A DNA stretch of 64,000 nt, taken from assembly GCF_009741265.1 (NCBI RefSeq), contig NZ_WOWL01000001.1:434001-498000 (forward strand). Reading direction: 5' to 3'. The notes beneath the pieces are model-generated. The model was not told where the DNA came from, made no database searches, and saw nothing but the letters and a program-made list of their open reading frames with translations. Source of the stretch: Pseudarthrobacter sp. GA104 (GTDB taxonomy: Bacteria; Actinomycetota; Actinomycetes; Actinomycetales; Micrococcaceae). Positions within the stretch are counted from its first letter, which is position 1, and each line of letters begins with the position of its first letter. Made by a program: the position numbers and the translations under genes. Of this stretch, positions 1-8,231 are shown piece after piece.

Positions 1-657
1 GACGACGGCGTCAAGGTCACCCTGGTGGACGGCAAGACCTTCGAAGCCGACCTCCTCCTCGTTGCCGTAGGCCGCGGCCCCGTCACCGCCAACCTTGGCT
101 ACGAGGAAGCGGGCGTCACAATCGACCGCGGCTTCGTCATCACCAACGAACGCCTGCACACCGGCGTCGGCAACATCTACGCCGTCGGCGACATCGTGCC
201 GGGCGTGCAGCTGGCCCACCGCGGCTACCAGCAGGGCATTTTCGTGGCCGAGGAAATCGCCGGCCTGAAGCCGGTGGTCGTCGAGGACATCAACATCCCG
301 AAGGTCACCTACTCCGACCCGGAAATCGCCACCGTCGGCTACACCGAAAAGGCTGCCAAGGAAAAGTTTGGTGAGGACCAGGTGCAGACCCAGGAATACA
401 ACCTCGCCGGCAACGGCAAGAGCTCCATCCTGGGCACGTCCGGCCTGGTCAAACTGGTCCGCCAGAAGGACGGCCCCGTGGTGGGCGTCCACATGATCGG
501 CGCCCGCATGGGCGAGCAGGTCGGCGAAGCCCAGCTGATCGTCAACTGGGAAGCCTACCCGGAGGATGTGGCCCAGCTGGTGCACGCCCACCCCACGCAG
601 AACGAGTCCCTGGGCGAAGCCCACCTGGCACTCGCGGGCAAGCCGCTTCACGGCTAG
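1..657 (+). CDS. lpdA: Dihydrolipoyl dehydrogenase (E3), C-terminal part
   Basis: E3 re-oxidises the dihydrolipoyl arm of 2-oxoacid dehydrogenase complexes, using FAD and NAD+. The gene enters from the left edge, so only about the last 218 residues are present. Visible are the end of the NAD domain, the FAD-binding AVGDIVPG stretch, and the dimerisation domain with the HAHPTQNE motif near the C-terminus, which carries the active-site His-Glu pair. The redox CxxxxC motif lies upstream of the window. The gene is followed by a perfect hairpin and then by the E2 gene on the same strand, so E3 and E2 are neighbours but probably separate transcripts. The family call is secure; the start cannot be seen. 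Confidence 0.95.
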   Translation, partial: DDGVKVTLVDGKTFEADLLLVAVGRGPVTANLGYEEAGVTIDRGFVITNERLHTGVGNIYAVGDIVPGVQLAHRGYQQGIFVAEEIAGLKPVVVEDINIPKVTYSDPEIATVGYTEKAAKEKFGEDQVQTQEYNLAGNGKSSILGTSGLVKLVRQKDGPVVGVHMIGARMGEQVGEAQLIVNWEAYPEDVAQLVHAHPTQNESLGEAHLALAGKPLHG

Positions 658-681
658 TTTCCCTCAGCACCAAAGGGCCTG

Positions 682-710
682 GTGCACCCGGCACGGAATG
701 CCGGGTGCAC
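682..710 (+). terminator. Hairpin after lpdA
   Basis: A perfect 12-bp inverted repeat (GTGCACCCGGCA / TGCCGGGTGCAC) with a 5-nt loop lies 25 bp after the lpdA stop. There is no T-run, so it may be a partial terminator or an mRNA-stabilising hairpin. Confidence 0.6.
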
Positions 711-771
711 TAGGCTGGCCAACAGGCAGCAACCATCCGCACTAAAGATCAATAAGGAGAACGGGGACGAC

Positions 772-2541
772 ATGTCTGAATCCGTTAACTTGCCCGCCCT
801 CGGTGAGAGCGTCACCGAAGGAACCGTCACCCGCTGGCTCAAGCAGGTAGGTGACCGGGTAGAGGTGGACGAGCCGCTGCTCGAAGTCTCCACCGACAAA
901 GTAGACACTGAAATCCCCTCTCCTGTAGCTGGCGTGATTGAGGAAATCCTGGTTGCCGAGGACGAGACCGCCGAGGTCGGCGCTCCCTTGGTCCGCATCG
1001 GCGACGGCTCCGGCGCCGGCGCCCCCGCCGAAGAGGCCCCTGCCGCTGAGCAGGCCGCACCGGCCGAGGCCCCGTCCACTGAAGCCCCCGCACCGGACGA
1101 AGCCCCTGCACAGGAGGCACCTGCACAGGAGGCACCCGCCCAGGAAGCTTCCGCGCCTGAGGCTCCGGCCGCCGGCGGCGGCGAGAGCCACGAGGTCACC
1201 CTCCCGGCCCTCGGCGAGAGCGTCACCGAGGGCACGGTCACCCGCTGGCTGAAAGCCGTCGGCGACGCCGTCGAGGTGGACGAGCCCCTGCTGGAGGTGT
1301 CCACGGACAAGGTAGACACCGAAATCCCCTCCCCCGTGGCCGGCACCCTCCAGGAGATCCGCGTCAACGAGGACGAGACCGCAGAGGTGGGCTCCGTCCT
1401 GGCCGTCATCGGCTCAGGCGCGGCAGCAGCGCCCGCACCCGCAGCACCGCAGGCCGCCCCCGCCCAGGAAGCCCCCAAGCAGGAAGAGCCGAAGCAGGAA
1501 GCCCCCGCAGCAGCACCTGCACCGGCAGCAGCTCCGGCACCCGCGGCAGCTCCGGCACCGGCACCGCAGGCCGCTCCGGCCGCAGCCGAGGCACCCGCCG
1601 CCGGCGGCGAGTCCGGCTACGTCACTCCCCTGGTCCGAAAGCTGGCAAACCAGCACGGCGTGGACATCACCTCCCTCTCCGGCACCGGCGTCGGCGGCCG
1701 CATCCGCAAGCAGGATGTCATTGCCGCAGCCGAGGCAAAGGCTGCACCGGCAGCAGCTCCGGCCGCGTCCGCGCCGGCAGCATCCGCCGCTGCAGCATCC
1801 AACGGCGCAGTCTCCTCGCTGCGCGGAACCACGCAGAAGGCGCCGCGCATCCGCCAGGTCATTGCCCGCCGCATGCGCGAATCCCTTGAGGTCTCCACGC
1901 AGCTCACGCAGGTCCACGAAGTGGACATGACCAAGGTTGCCAAGCTCCGTGCCCGCGCCAAGAACTCCTTCCAGGCGCAGAACGGCGTCAAGCTGACCTT
2001 CCTGCCGTTCATCGCCAAGGCGGTGGCCGAGGCCCTCAAGCAGCACCCCAAGCTCAACGCTGCGTACGACGAGGACAAGCAGGAAATCACCTACCACAAC
2101 GCCGAGCACCTGGCGATCGCCGTCGACACCGACAAGGGCCTGCTGGTCCCTGTTATCTCCGACGCCGGCAGCCTGAACCTCGCCGGACTGGCGGGCAAGA
2201 TCGCCGACGTTGCCGGCCGCACCCGCGACGGCAAGATCGGTCCGGACGAACTGTCCGGCGGCACCTTCAGCATCACCAACATCGGCTCGGTCGGGGCGCT
2301 GTTCGATACCCCGATCATCAACCAGCCGCAGGTGGGCATCCTCGGCACCGGCGCCATCGTCAAGCGCGCCGTCGTTGTTGCCGACGAGAACGGCGACGAC
2401 TCGATCGCCATCCGCTCCATGATGTACCTGTCCCTGACGTACGACCACCGCCTGGTGGACGGCGCGGACGCCGGCCGTTTCCTCCAGACGCTGAAGGCAC
2501 GCCTTGAAGAAGGCGCCTTCGAGGCTGACCTGGGGCTGTAA
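772..2541 (+). CDS. sucB: 2-oxoacid dehydrogenase E2, dihydrolipoamide acyltransferase
   Basis: This is the acyltransferase core of a 2-oxoacid dehydrogenase complex (589 residues). Two near-identical lipoyl domains are visible: residues about 1-80, with the lipoyl-lysine in STDKVDTE at Lys43, and about 140-220, with Lys180. Long Ala/Pro/Glu-rich hinges follow each one. Next come an E3/E1-binding domain ([14 protein letters not shown]) and the catalytic domain with DHRLVDG (His559). The start at 772 has an AAGGAGA ribosome site at 754-760. An in-frame upstream ATG at 682 lies inside the lpdA hairpin and is unlikely. Actinobacterial proteins of this layout (M. tuberculosis DlaT) can serve both pyruvate and 2-oxoglutarate complexes, so the substrate is inferred. 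No E1 gene is in the window. Confidence 0.93.
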   Translation: MSESVNLPALGESVTEGTVTRWLKQVGDRVEVDEPLLEVSTDKVDTEIPSPVAGVIEEILVAEDETAEVGAPLVRIGDGSGAGAPAEEAPAAEQAAPAEAPSTEAPAPDEAPAQEAPAQEAPAQEASAPEAPAAGGGESHEVTLPALGESVTEGTVTRWLKAVGDAVEVDEPLLEVSTDKVDTEIPSPVAGTLQEIRVNEDETAEVGSVLAVIGSGAAAAPAPAAPQAAPAQEAPKQEEPKQEAPAAAPAPAAAPAPAAAPAPAPQAAPAAAEAPAAGGESGYVTPLVRKLANQHGVDITSLSGTGVGGRIRKQDVIAAAEAKAAPAAAPAASAPAASAAAASNGAVSSLRGTTQKAPRIRQVIARRMRESLEVSTQLTQVHEVDMTKVAKLRARAKNSFQAQNGVKLTFLPFIAKAVAEALKQHPKLNAAYDEDKQEITYHNAEHLAIAVDTDKGLLVPVISDAGSLNLAGLAGKIADVAGRTRDGKIGPDELSGGTFSITNIGSVGALFDTPIINQPQVGILGTGAIVKRAVVVADENGDDSIAIRSMMYLSLTYDHRLVDGADAGRFLQTLKARLEEGAFEADLGL

Positions 2542-2554
2542 CAGGCCGGAACGC

Positions 2555-2609
2555 ACGACGGCGGTGCAGGCACCGGTGGGGATCCACTGGCGGCCTGCAC
2601 CGCCGTCGT
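2555..2609 (+). terminator. Hairpin after sucB
   Basis: A 17-bp perfect stem (ACGACGGCGGTGCAGGC at 2555-2571 pairing with 2593-2609) with a 21-nt loop starts 13 bp after the stop and is followed by CATTTAAC. Probable factor-independent terminator. Confidence 0.75.
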
Positions 2610-2658
2610 CATTTAACTGCTACGGAACCTGACTACTACAAGCCGTAGAACCCTTGGC

Positions 2659-2670
2659 TACACTGGTCCC
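2659..2670 (+). promoter_or_regulatory. -10 TACACT for a leaderless transcript
   Basis: TACACT (2659-2664) ends 6 nt before the ATG at 2671, and there is no ribosome site. The layout predicts transcription starting at the start codon. Confidence 0.55.
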
Positions 2671-3021
2671 ATGAACATCGTCTATAACATCGTGGTTTTC
2701 CTGCACATCGTCGGCGCCGCCATGATCGTCGGCATCTGGATCGGCCAGATGAAGAAGCCCACCGTCCACCCCCGCCAGTTCGACGGCGCCATGCTCCAGC
2801 TGCTGACCGGGGTCGCGCTGATGGGACTGATCCCGGCCCTGGACATGGACGCCAACTACGCCAAGCTGGGCATCAAGTTCGTCATCGCCCTCGCCGTCGG
2901 CGTGCTGGCGTTCATCGGCCGCCGCAAGTACAAGAACAACGAGCCAATCAGCACCGGCCTGGCGCACGCCGTGGGCGGACTCGCGCTGCTGAACATCGCC
3001 ATCGCCACCATCTGGAAGTGA
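2671..3021 (+). CDS. Small four-helix membrane protein, unknown function
   Basis: A protein of 116 residues with four hydrophobic segments (about 5-25, 40-60, 66-84 and 95-114) joined by short charged loops. It is almost entirely membrane-embedded and has no catalytic motif that I recognise. It sits between sucB and osmC on the same strand, behind its own predicted promoter. Similar small integral membrane proteins are common in Arthrobacter, but I cannot assign a function. The gene itself looks real from its typical GC-rich codon use and its position between two terminated units. Confidence 0.8.
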   Translation: MNIVYNIVVFLHIVGAAMIVGIWIGQMKKPTVHPRQFDGAMLQLLTGVALMGLIPALDMDANYAKLGIKFVIALAVGVLAFIGRRKYKNNEPISTGLAHAVGGLALLNIAIATIWK

Positions 3022-3167
3022 TGGTCCCGCCGGCGGCAGCCGGCCGCCGGGTCATAATCCACTGACAGCGGACACCCGGTGCAAGCAGCCGCTGAAGTCC
3101 CTAGGATGGGACACGGCGGGGTCCAGGCAGCGGCCTGCCCCGGATTCGATCAATCTGAGGAGTGAAC

Positions 3168-3596
3168 ATGGCAGCAACGCGTTCAGCAAACGCAGTATGG
3201 AACGGCAACCTGACGGAAGGCGCCGGTACCACCAGCCTGGCCACCTCAGGCCTGGGCACGTTCGATGTCACCTGGAAGGCCCGTACCGAAGCGGCCAACG
3301 GCAAGACCAGCCCGGAGGAACTCATCGCCGCAGCCCATGCCGCGTGCTTCTCGATGGCGTTCAGCAACGAACTCGATAAGGCGGGCCACGCGCCTGAGGA
3401 AGTCCGCACCAAGGCTGACGTGACGTTTGTCCCCGGTACCGGAATCACCGGCAGCCACCTGACCATGTCGGCACGGGTCCCCGGCATTTCCGAGGAGGAG
3501 TTCCAGAAGATCGCGGGCGAGGCCAAGGTGGGCTGCCCCGTTTCGGGCGCCCTGGCCAGCATCGACATCACCCTGGATGCAACGCTGGAGTCCTGA
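3168..3596 (+). CDS. OsmC/Ohr-family organic hydroperoxide reductase
   Basis: Thiol peroxidase of 142 residues that detoxifies organic hydroperoxides in the cytoplasm. Both family cysteines are present, in AAHAACFSMAF and in EAKVGCPVSGAL; the first attacks the peroxide and the second resolves the sulfenate. The start at 3168 follows a CTGAGGAG ribosome site. The in-frame GTG six bases earlier overlaps that site and is unlikely. Family enzymes are known to take electrons from dihydrolipoyl groups, and the gene stands close to lpdA, sucB, lipB and lipA (see findings). It ends just before a strong bidirectional terminator. Confidence 0.92.
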   Translation: MAATRSANAVWNGNLTEGAGTTSLATSGLGTFDVTWKARTEAANGKTSPEELIAAAHAACFSMAFSNELDKAGHAPEEVRTKADVTFVPGTGITGSHLTMSARVPGISEEEFQKIAGEAKVGCPVSGALASIDITLDATLES

Positions 3597-3611
3597 TCCG
3601 GCGCTGATGGC

Positions 3612-3657
3612 AAAAGGCCCCGCCTGTCCGGAATGTTCCGGACAGGCGGGGCCTTTT
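3612..3657. terminator. Strong bidirectional terminator
   Basis: A perfect 22-bp stem (left arm 3612-3633, right arm 3636-3657) with A4 on one side and T5 on the other, between the convergent osmC and tricorn genes. It serves both strands. Confidence 0.93.
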
Positions 3658-3679
3658 TCTGCTTCCCGCGCGGCCCCGG

Positions 3680-6600
3680 TCAGTTGCCTTGTCGGCGCGC
3701 CGGGAGCGGAGCCGGACGCAGCCGGCGGTACCCTTCCCGGGCCGGCGGACGGTCCGTGGGCAGCTCCTGGACCATTTCCTTCAGCGCCCCAATGCCGTAC
3801 TCCAGCTGGGGGTCCCGGCCCGCCGCATAGGCGTGCGGCGGGTAGGTGACCTCGATGTCCGGGTCGACGCCGTAGTTCTCCACGCCCCAGCCCACGCCGC
3901 CGCCGAACCAGGTGGCGTACCGCGGCTGCGTCACGCCGGTGCCGTCGGCAAGGGAGAAGCGGTTGTCGATGCCCACCACGCCGCCCCAGGTGCGGGTGCC
4001 GATGACCGGTCCGATCCCCCTGAGCTTGGACACCTGGGTGATGATGTCGCCGTCCGAGCCAGCGAATTCGTCGGCCAGAATGATCACGGGTCCGCGCGGT
4101 GCGTGGTGCGGGTAGGTTCGCGGCTTTTCCCCGCGTGGCATGCTCCAACCGGTCACCTTGCGGCCGATCAGTTCTGCGACCAGTTGCGAGGTATGCCCGC
4201 CACGGTTGCGGCGGACATCGACAATGAGGCCGTCAAGCGCAGTTTCCGTGTCAAGGTCCCGGTGCAGCTGTGCCCAGCCGTTGGCCATCATGTCCGGAAT
4301 GTGCAGGTAGCCGAACTTGCCCCCGGAGGCTTCGCGGACGGTGCGCCGGTTTGAGGCCACCCATTCCTGGTACCGCAGGCGCTCCTCGTCCTTGACGGGA
4401 ACGACGGCGACGCGGCGCTGGGTGCCTGCTGCGGCCCCGTGTGCCGGACCATTCAGGAGGGTGAGCTCCACAGCCCGCCCGGCTGCTCCCACCAGCTGCA
4501 TGGCCGGGGTGATGCCTTCGGACAGCGGCACGCCGTCGACAGCCAGCAGGAAGTCGCCGGCCTTTGCGCCGACTCCCGGCCTGGTCAGGGGTGAAGTGGC
4601 CAGCGGATCGGAGGACTCGCCGGCAAGGATCCGGGTGATCTCCCACCCGCCGGAGACGTACGCCAGGTCCGCGCCGAGCCTGCCCTGGCCGTGGCTGCCG
4701 TTTTCGGTGACGGGCGCCGGCCGGACGTAGGCATGGGACGTCCCCAGCTCGCCGTGCAGCTCCCACAGGAGGTCCACCAAATCATCGTGCGAGCCGAGGC
4801 GCTCCACCAGGGGACGGTAACGCCGGTGGATGGAATCCCAGTCCTGCCCCGCCATGTCCTCGGTCCAGAAGAAATCGCGCTGCAGCCGCCAGGCCTCGTC
4901 AAAAGCCTGCCCCCAGACACTGAGCGGGTCCATCATGACCCTGATCCGGCCGAGGTCAACCTTGACCAGCTTCCCGGACTCCTCGTCCACCTTGGCGTCG
5001 GCCGGGACCACTGTCACCTGCTTGTCCGAGATCAGCACCACCTTGCTGCGGTCCCCTGACAGCCGGTAGCTGTCCAGCGCGTCCACGAGGGTGGCCTGCT
5101 TGCGCCGGCCAAGATCGTACCGGACCAGGCTGGGCCGGGAATCCTTGTCCTCCTGGCTGGCTTTTCCATCACCGGTCACGCCGGCCAGGGCCCAGTCGAG
5201 CCACAGCAGTGCCCCCTCGGCGGCCTTCAGGGACGTGTAGTTGCCCTGCGGCACGGGCACGGTGATGACCCGGTGCGCCAGGCCCTCGGGATCCACCCGG
5301 ACCTCCGGCTGCTCCGGGCCCGTGCCGTCCTGCTGCCCGGCTGCCTCGGCGGACGGCGTGCCTGCACCGTCGGAGTCCACGGCGGGGCCGAAGGGCGACG
5401 GCGTATCCGAGGCGAGTGCTACAAGGTATGGCTTGATGGGGCTGGGGAAGGAGAGGTCGAAGGAGTGTCCGTCGTACACCGGATCGAAGCTGCGGTTGGA
5501 GAGGAAGGCCAGGAACCTGCCGTCGGGGGTGAAGGCCGGCGACTGGTCACAGAAGCGCCCGTCGGTGACTTCCACCGGGGCGGCGCCGGGCTTTGCCACG
5601 TTGGCCAGCCGCAGCCGGCTGCGCGAACCAAAGGACGTGACCGGCTCCGACCATACGAGCCACTGCGAGTCCCCTGACCATGCGAGGTCCGCAACCGTGC
5701 CCTCGCCGATGCTGGACACCAGTGTCAGCTCGCCCGTGCGCGTGTCTGCCACGTAGACCTCACCGAAGGACGTGCCCAGGGCTATCCGGCGACCGTCCGG
5801 GCTCGCCTCGAGGGCACTGGCACGCGACGGCTTGGGGAAGGCGATGCGGGTTGCGGCCGGCCCTGCCGGTGCCTCCGCAGCCGGGGCGCCGGATTCAGGC
5901 GCGACGTCGGCCTGCTCGTCCGAGGCATGGGCGGCCGGCGTGTTCCCGGCGAGCACGGCAGCGCCGGCAGCAGGGACGGGCTGCGGCAGCACCACGGCGT
6001 CCTCCGGCGGCGCGCCGTTGTCCAATGCCGCGCTGGTCCCCTTTGTGCCCGCTGCAGCTGTGCCGGCTGCAGCGGCAGGGTGCGGCACAGGGGCCGCGAT
6101 GTCCTTGATGTACAGCGCCTCCACGCCATCGTGATCCGCCAGGTAGGCAAGCCGGCCGTCGCCAAGGGGCCGGGGCAGGCGGGCGCGGACCCCCGGCGTT
6201 GCCTCAATGATGCGGGACGGACCATCCTTGTGGCGGAGCCAGTGGATGGTGCCGTGGGCCTCGACCGCACTTGCAGAGCCGCTGGTGTCCGGTACCACCG
6301 CGCCGAGGTGTTTGGCCGCCTTCAGCAGTACAGGGCGCCTGGACTGCGTTGCGGAGCCCAGGCTGATGTCCAGCCGGACGGCGTCGGAACCGAGGTCGTG
6401 CAGCACCCAGAGCTCACCGGCGGACTCGAAGATCACGCGTTTGCCGTCTGTGGAGGCGTGCCGGACATAGAAGTCCTCGTGGTCCGTATGCCGGCGCAGG
6501 TCCTTTCCGCCCGGCAGGACCGAATACAGGTTGCCGTAACCCTCGTGGTCGGAAAGGAACGCGATGCGGCCATCCACCCACATTGGATCAGCGAGGTTGC

Positions 6601-7177
6601 CCTCAAGCTCCGGAAGGAGGCGCTCGAACTCCCCGTTGCCGTCGGTGTCGATCCACAGCTTCCCTGCCGTGCCGCCGCGGTAGCGCTTCCACCAGGCGGG
6701 TTCGCGGGACAGCACGCTGCCCACCACCACTGGCCGCTCGTCACCCACCTCCGGGCCAAAGGCCACGGACTCAACCGGCCCGTACGGGAGTTCCTCGGCC
6801 CAGCCGCCCTCCAGCGGGACACTGTACGCGTGCGTGTGCCTGCTTTCGGCCTGGCGGAATGCACTCGTGACCACTACCGCACCGCCGGCGGTGAAGCCCT
6901 TTACCCTCGTGGTGCTGTGGCCGAAGTACGTCAGCTGGCGGTATCCCCCGCCGTCGGCCTCTGCCGATACCACCTCAGGCGCCGTTCCCTGGACCACTGT
7001 CCACACCAGCCGCTTCCCGTCGGGAGTGAAGCGGGGATTGCGGGCGGGCAGCTGGAGTGCCGAGACGCGCCAGGCGCGGCCGCCGCCCAGGGGCGCAATC
7101 CACACGTCATCCTCGGCCACGAAAGTGACCAGATCACCATGCAGATGCGGGAAACGGAAGTAGCTCGAAAAGGTCAT
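3680..7177 (-). CDS. Tricorn protease homologue (S41 peptidase with beta-propellers and PDZ)
   Basis: Large cytosolic peptidase of 1165 residues that in other organisms shortens peptides released by the proteasome or Clp. The N-terminal 700 or so residues carry WD-like propeller repeats (TPDGKRLVW, SPDGRRIALG, TPDGRFLAFLS). A PDZ domain (GDFLLAVDGVPL) and the C1/C2 catalytic halves follow. Ser814-His815 in GTSHAYV and Ser1041-Asp1042 in GSDGDII match tricorn's Ser745/His746 and Ser965/Asp966. An Ala/Pro-rich stretch at about 360-445 interrupts the propeller. The start at 7177 is supported by a TATGAT hexamer 6 nt upstream; longer in-frame versions would run into the divergent epimerase gene. 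Single gene on its own promoter. Confidence 0.92.
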   Translation of the reverse strand: MTFSSYFRFPHLHGDLVTFVAEDDVWIAPLGGGRAWRVSALQLPARNPRFTPDGKRLVWTVVQGTAPEVVSAEADGGGYRQLTYFGHSTTRVKGFTAGGAVVVTSAFRQAESRHTHAYSVPLEGGWAEELPYGPVESVAFGPEVGDERPVVVGSVLSREPAWWKRYRGGTAGKLWIDTDGNGEFERLLPELEGNLADPMWVDGRIAFLSDHEGYGNLYSVLPGGKDLRRHTDHEDFYVRHASTDGKRVIFESAGELWVLHDLGSDAVRLDISLGSATQSRRPVLLKAAKHLGAVVPDTSGSASAVEAHGTIHWLRHKDGPSRIIEATPGVRARLPRPLGDGRLAYLADHDGVEALYIKDIAAPVPHPAAAAGTAAAGTKGTSAALDNGAPPEDAVVLPQPVPAAGAAVLAGNTPAAHASDEQADVAPESGAPAAEAPAGPAATRIAFPKPSRASALEASPDGRRIALGTSFGEVYVADTRTGELTLVSSIGEGTVADLAWSGDSQWLVWSEPVTSFGSRSRLRLANVAKPGAAPVEVTDGRFCDQSPAFTPDGRFLAFLSNRSFDPVYDGHSFDLSFPSPIKPYLVALASDTPSPFGPAVDSDGAGTPSAEAAGQQDGTGPEQPEVRVDPEGLAHRVITVPVPQGNYTSLKAAEGALLWLDWALAGVTGDGKASQEDKDSRPSLVRYDLGRRKQATLVDALDSYRLSGDRSKVVLISDKQVTVVPADAKVDEESGKLVKVDLGRIRVMMDPLSVWGQAFDEAWRLQRDFFWTEDMAGQDWDSIHRRYRPLVERLGSHDDLVDLLWELHGELGTSHAYVRPAPVTENGSHGQGRLGADLAYVSGGWEITRILAGESSDPLATSPLTRPGVGAKAGDFLLAVDGVPLSEGITPAMQLVGAAGRAVELTLLNGPAHGAAAGTQRRVAVVPVKDEERLRYQEWVASNRRTVREASGGKFGYLHIPDMMANGWAQLHRDLDTETALDGLIVDVRRNRGGHTSQLVAELIGRKVTGWSMPRGEKPRTYPHHAPRGPVIILADEFAGSDGDIITQVSKLRGIGPVIGTRTWGGVVGIDNRFSLADGTGVTQPRYATWFGGGVGWGVENYGVDPDIEVTYPPHAYAAGRDPQLEYGIGALKEMVQELPTDRPPAREGYRRLRPAPLPARRQGN

Positions 7178-7189
7178 CGTTCGATCATA
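7178..7189 (-). promoter_or_regulatory. -10 TATGAT for leaderless tricorn gene
   Basis: TATGAT (7184-7189, minus strand) with a 6-nt gap to the ATG at 7177; no ribosome site. Confidence 0.6.
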
Positions 7190-7250
7190 GTCACCCCCCC
7201 TGCGGCCTGTCGGGAGGTGCCGCCGCGCACGTGGCGTGGTGAGATGGACC

Positions 7251-8177
7251 ATGCGTATCGTCATGGCCGGGGCCTCCGGGCTGATCGGCAAATCCATGTC
7301 AGCAACCTTCCGGAACGCCGGACACGACGTCGTGTCCTTGGTCAGGCGGAAGCCCGGCACGGCGGCGGAAGTCCGGTGGAACCCTGCCGCGGGGGAACTG
7401 GACCCGCAGGCCCTGGCCGGGGCTGACGCCGTCGTCAATCTCTCCGGCGCCGGCATCGGTGACCGGCCATGGACCCGCAGGCGCGTTGAGGAGCTCTTCC
7501 GCTCGCGGGTGGATTCAACGCGCACCCTCACCCGGGCGATGCAGCAGATGGATTCCCCGCCGCATGTCCTGCTGAGCCAGTCCGGCTCCAACTACTACGG
7601 CAACGCGGGAAATACTGTGCTCCGTGAAGATGCGCCGCGGGGTTCCGGAACGCTGGCCGCGATCTGCGGGGAGTGGGAGGACGCCGCTGCCACCGCTCCC
7701 CCGGGTGTGCGGGTGGTGGTGACCCGGACGGGCGTGGTACTCAGCCGGAAGGGAGGCGCCCTGGGCAGGCTGATGCCGCTGATCCGGCTGGGCGTGGGCG
7801 GCCCGCTGGGAAACGGCCGCCAGTACTGGCCCTGGATTACCCTTCCGGATGTTTCCGCGGCGTTCCTCTTTTTGCTGGAGTCCGGCATTAGCGGGCCGGT
7901 CAACCTGTGTGCTCCCGAGGACGCCGACGTCAATACCCTGGTGTCGGCCCTTGCCCGCGCCGTGCACCGCCCCGCGGCCCTGCGGGTACCTGCCCCGGTC
8001 CTCCGGCTGGTGATGCGTGCGCTGGCGGACGAACTCCTGCTGTCCAGCCAGCGCATGGAGCCTGCCGTGCTTCGGGCGGCCGGATTCCAGTGGCAGCATC
8101 CCACGCTGGCACAGGCCGCGCAGTGGGTTGCGGGCCAGGACAAGGTTGCCGGCAAAGAAGGGGCCGGCCTGGGCTAA
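7251..8177 (+). CDS. TIGR01777-family NAD(P)-dependent epimerase/dehydrogenase
   Basis: Short-chain-dehydrogenase-fold protein of 308 residues. The N-terminal GASGLIGKSM motif binds NAD(P). The body shows the family's LSQSGSNYYGN and VVTRTGVVLS stretches, and the C-terminal part resembles DUF1731. The substrate is unknown for this family. I chose the ATG at 7251 because MRIVMAGASG starts directly on the first beta strand and GGTGAG (7238-7243) is a suitable ribosome site; an upstream in-frame start at 7236 has neither. M. tuberculosis Rv2216 occupies the same place between dlaT and lipB, which supports orthology. Confidence 0.88.
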   Translation: MRIVMAGASGLIGKSMSATFRNAGHDVVSLVRRKPGTAAEVRWNPAAGELDPQALAGADAVVNLSGAGIGDRPWTRRRVEELFRSRVDSTRTLTRAMQQMDSPPHVLLSQSGSNYYGNAGNTVLREDAPRGSGTLAAICGEWEDAAATAPPGVRVVVTRTGVVLSRKGGALGRLMPLIRLGVGGPLGNGRQYWPWITLPDVSAAFLFLLESGISGPVNLCAPEDADVNTLVSALARAVHRPAALRVPAPVLRLVMRALADELLLSSQRMEPAVLRAAGFQWQHPTLAQAAQWVAGQDKVAGKEGAGLG

Positions 8178-8198
8178 GGCAGCCGGCCGCTGCGGCAG

Positions 8199-8231
8199 GA
8201 TCAGGAGCCCGGCAAGATCAGGAGCCCGGCA
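8199..8231. repeat. 17-bp tandem duplication across the kinase stop codon
   Basis: GATCAGGAGCCCGGCA occurs at 8199-8214 and again at 8216-8231, a 17-bp period. The second copy contains the stop codon and last codons of the leftward kinase gene; the first lies just beyond the stop. Confidence 0.85.

Noticed and set aside
1021..1620. Ala/Pro/Glu repeats in sucB as a possible mobile or repeat element
   Set aside because: These are ordinary flexible hinges between lipoyl domains of E2 proteins.
7191..7200. Run of C residues near 7194-7200 as a phase-variable tract
   Set aside because: It is only seven bases, outside any reading frame, between two divergent genes, and upstream of the tricorn -10.
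5927..7426. 499-codon frame antisense to the tricorn gene and overlapping the epimerase
   Set aside because: Shadow frame; the tricorn protein has intact catalytic motifs on the other strand.
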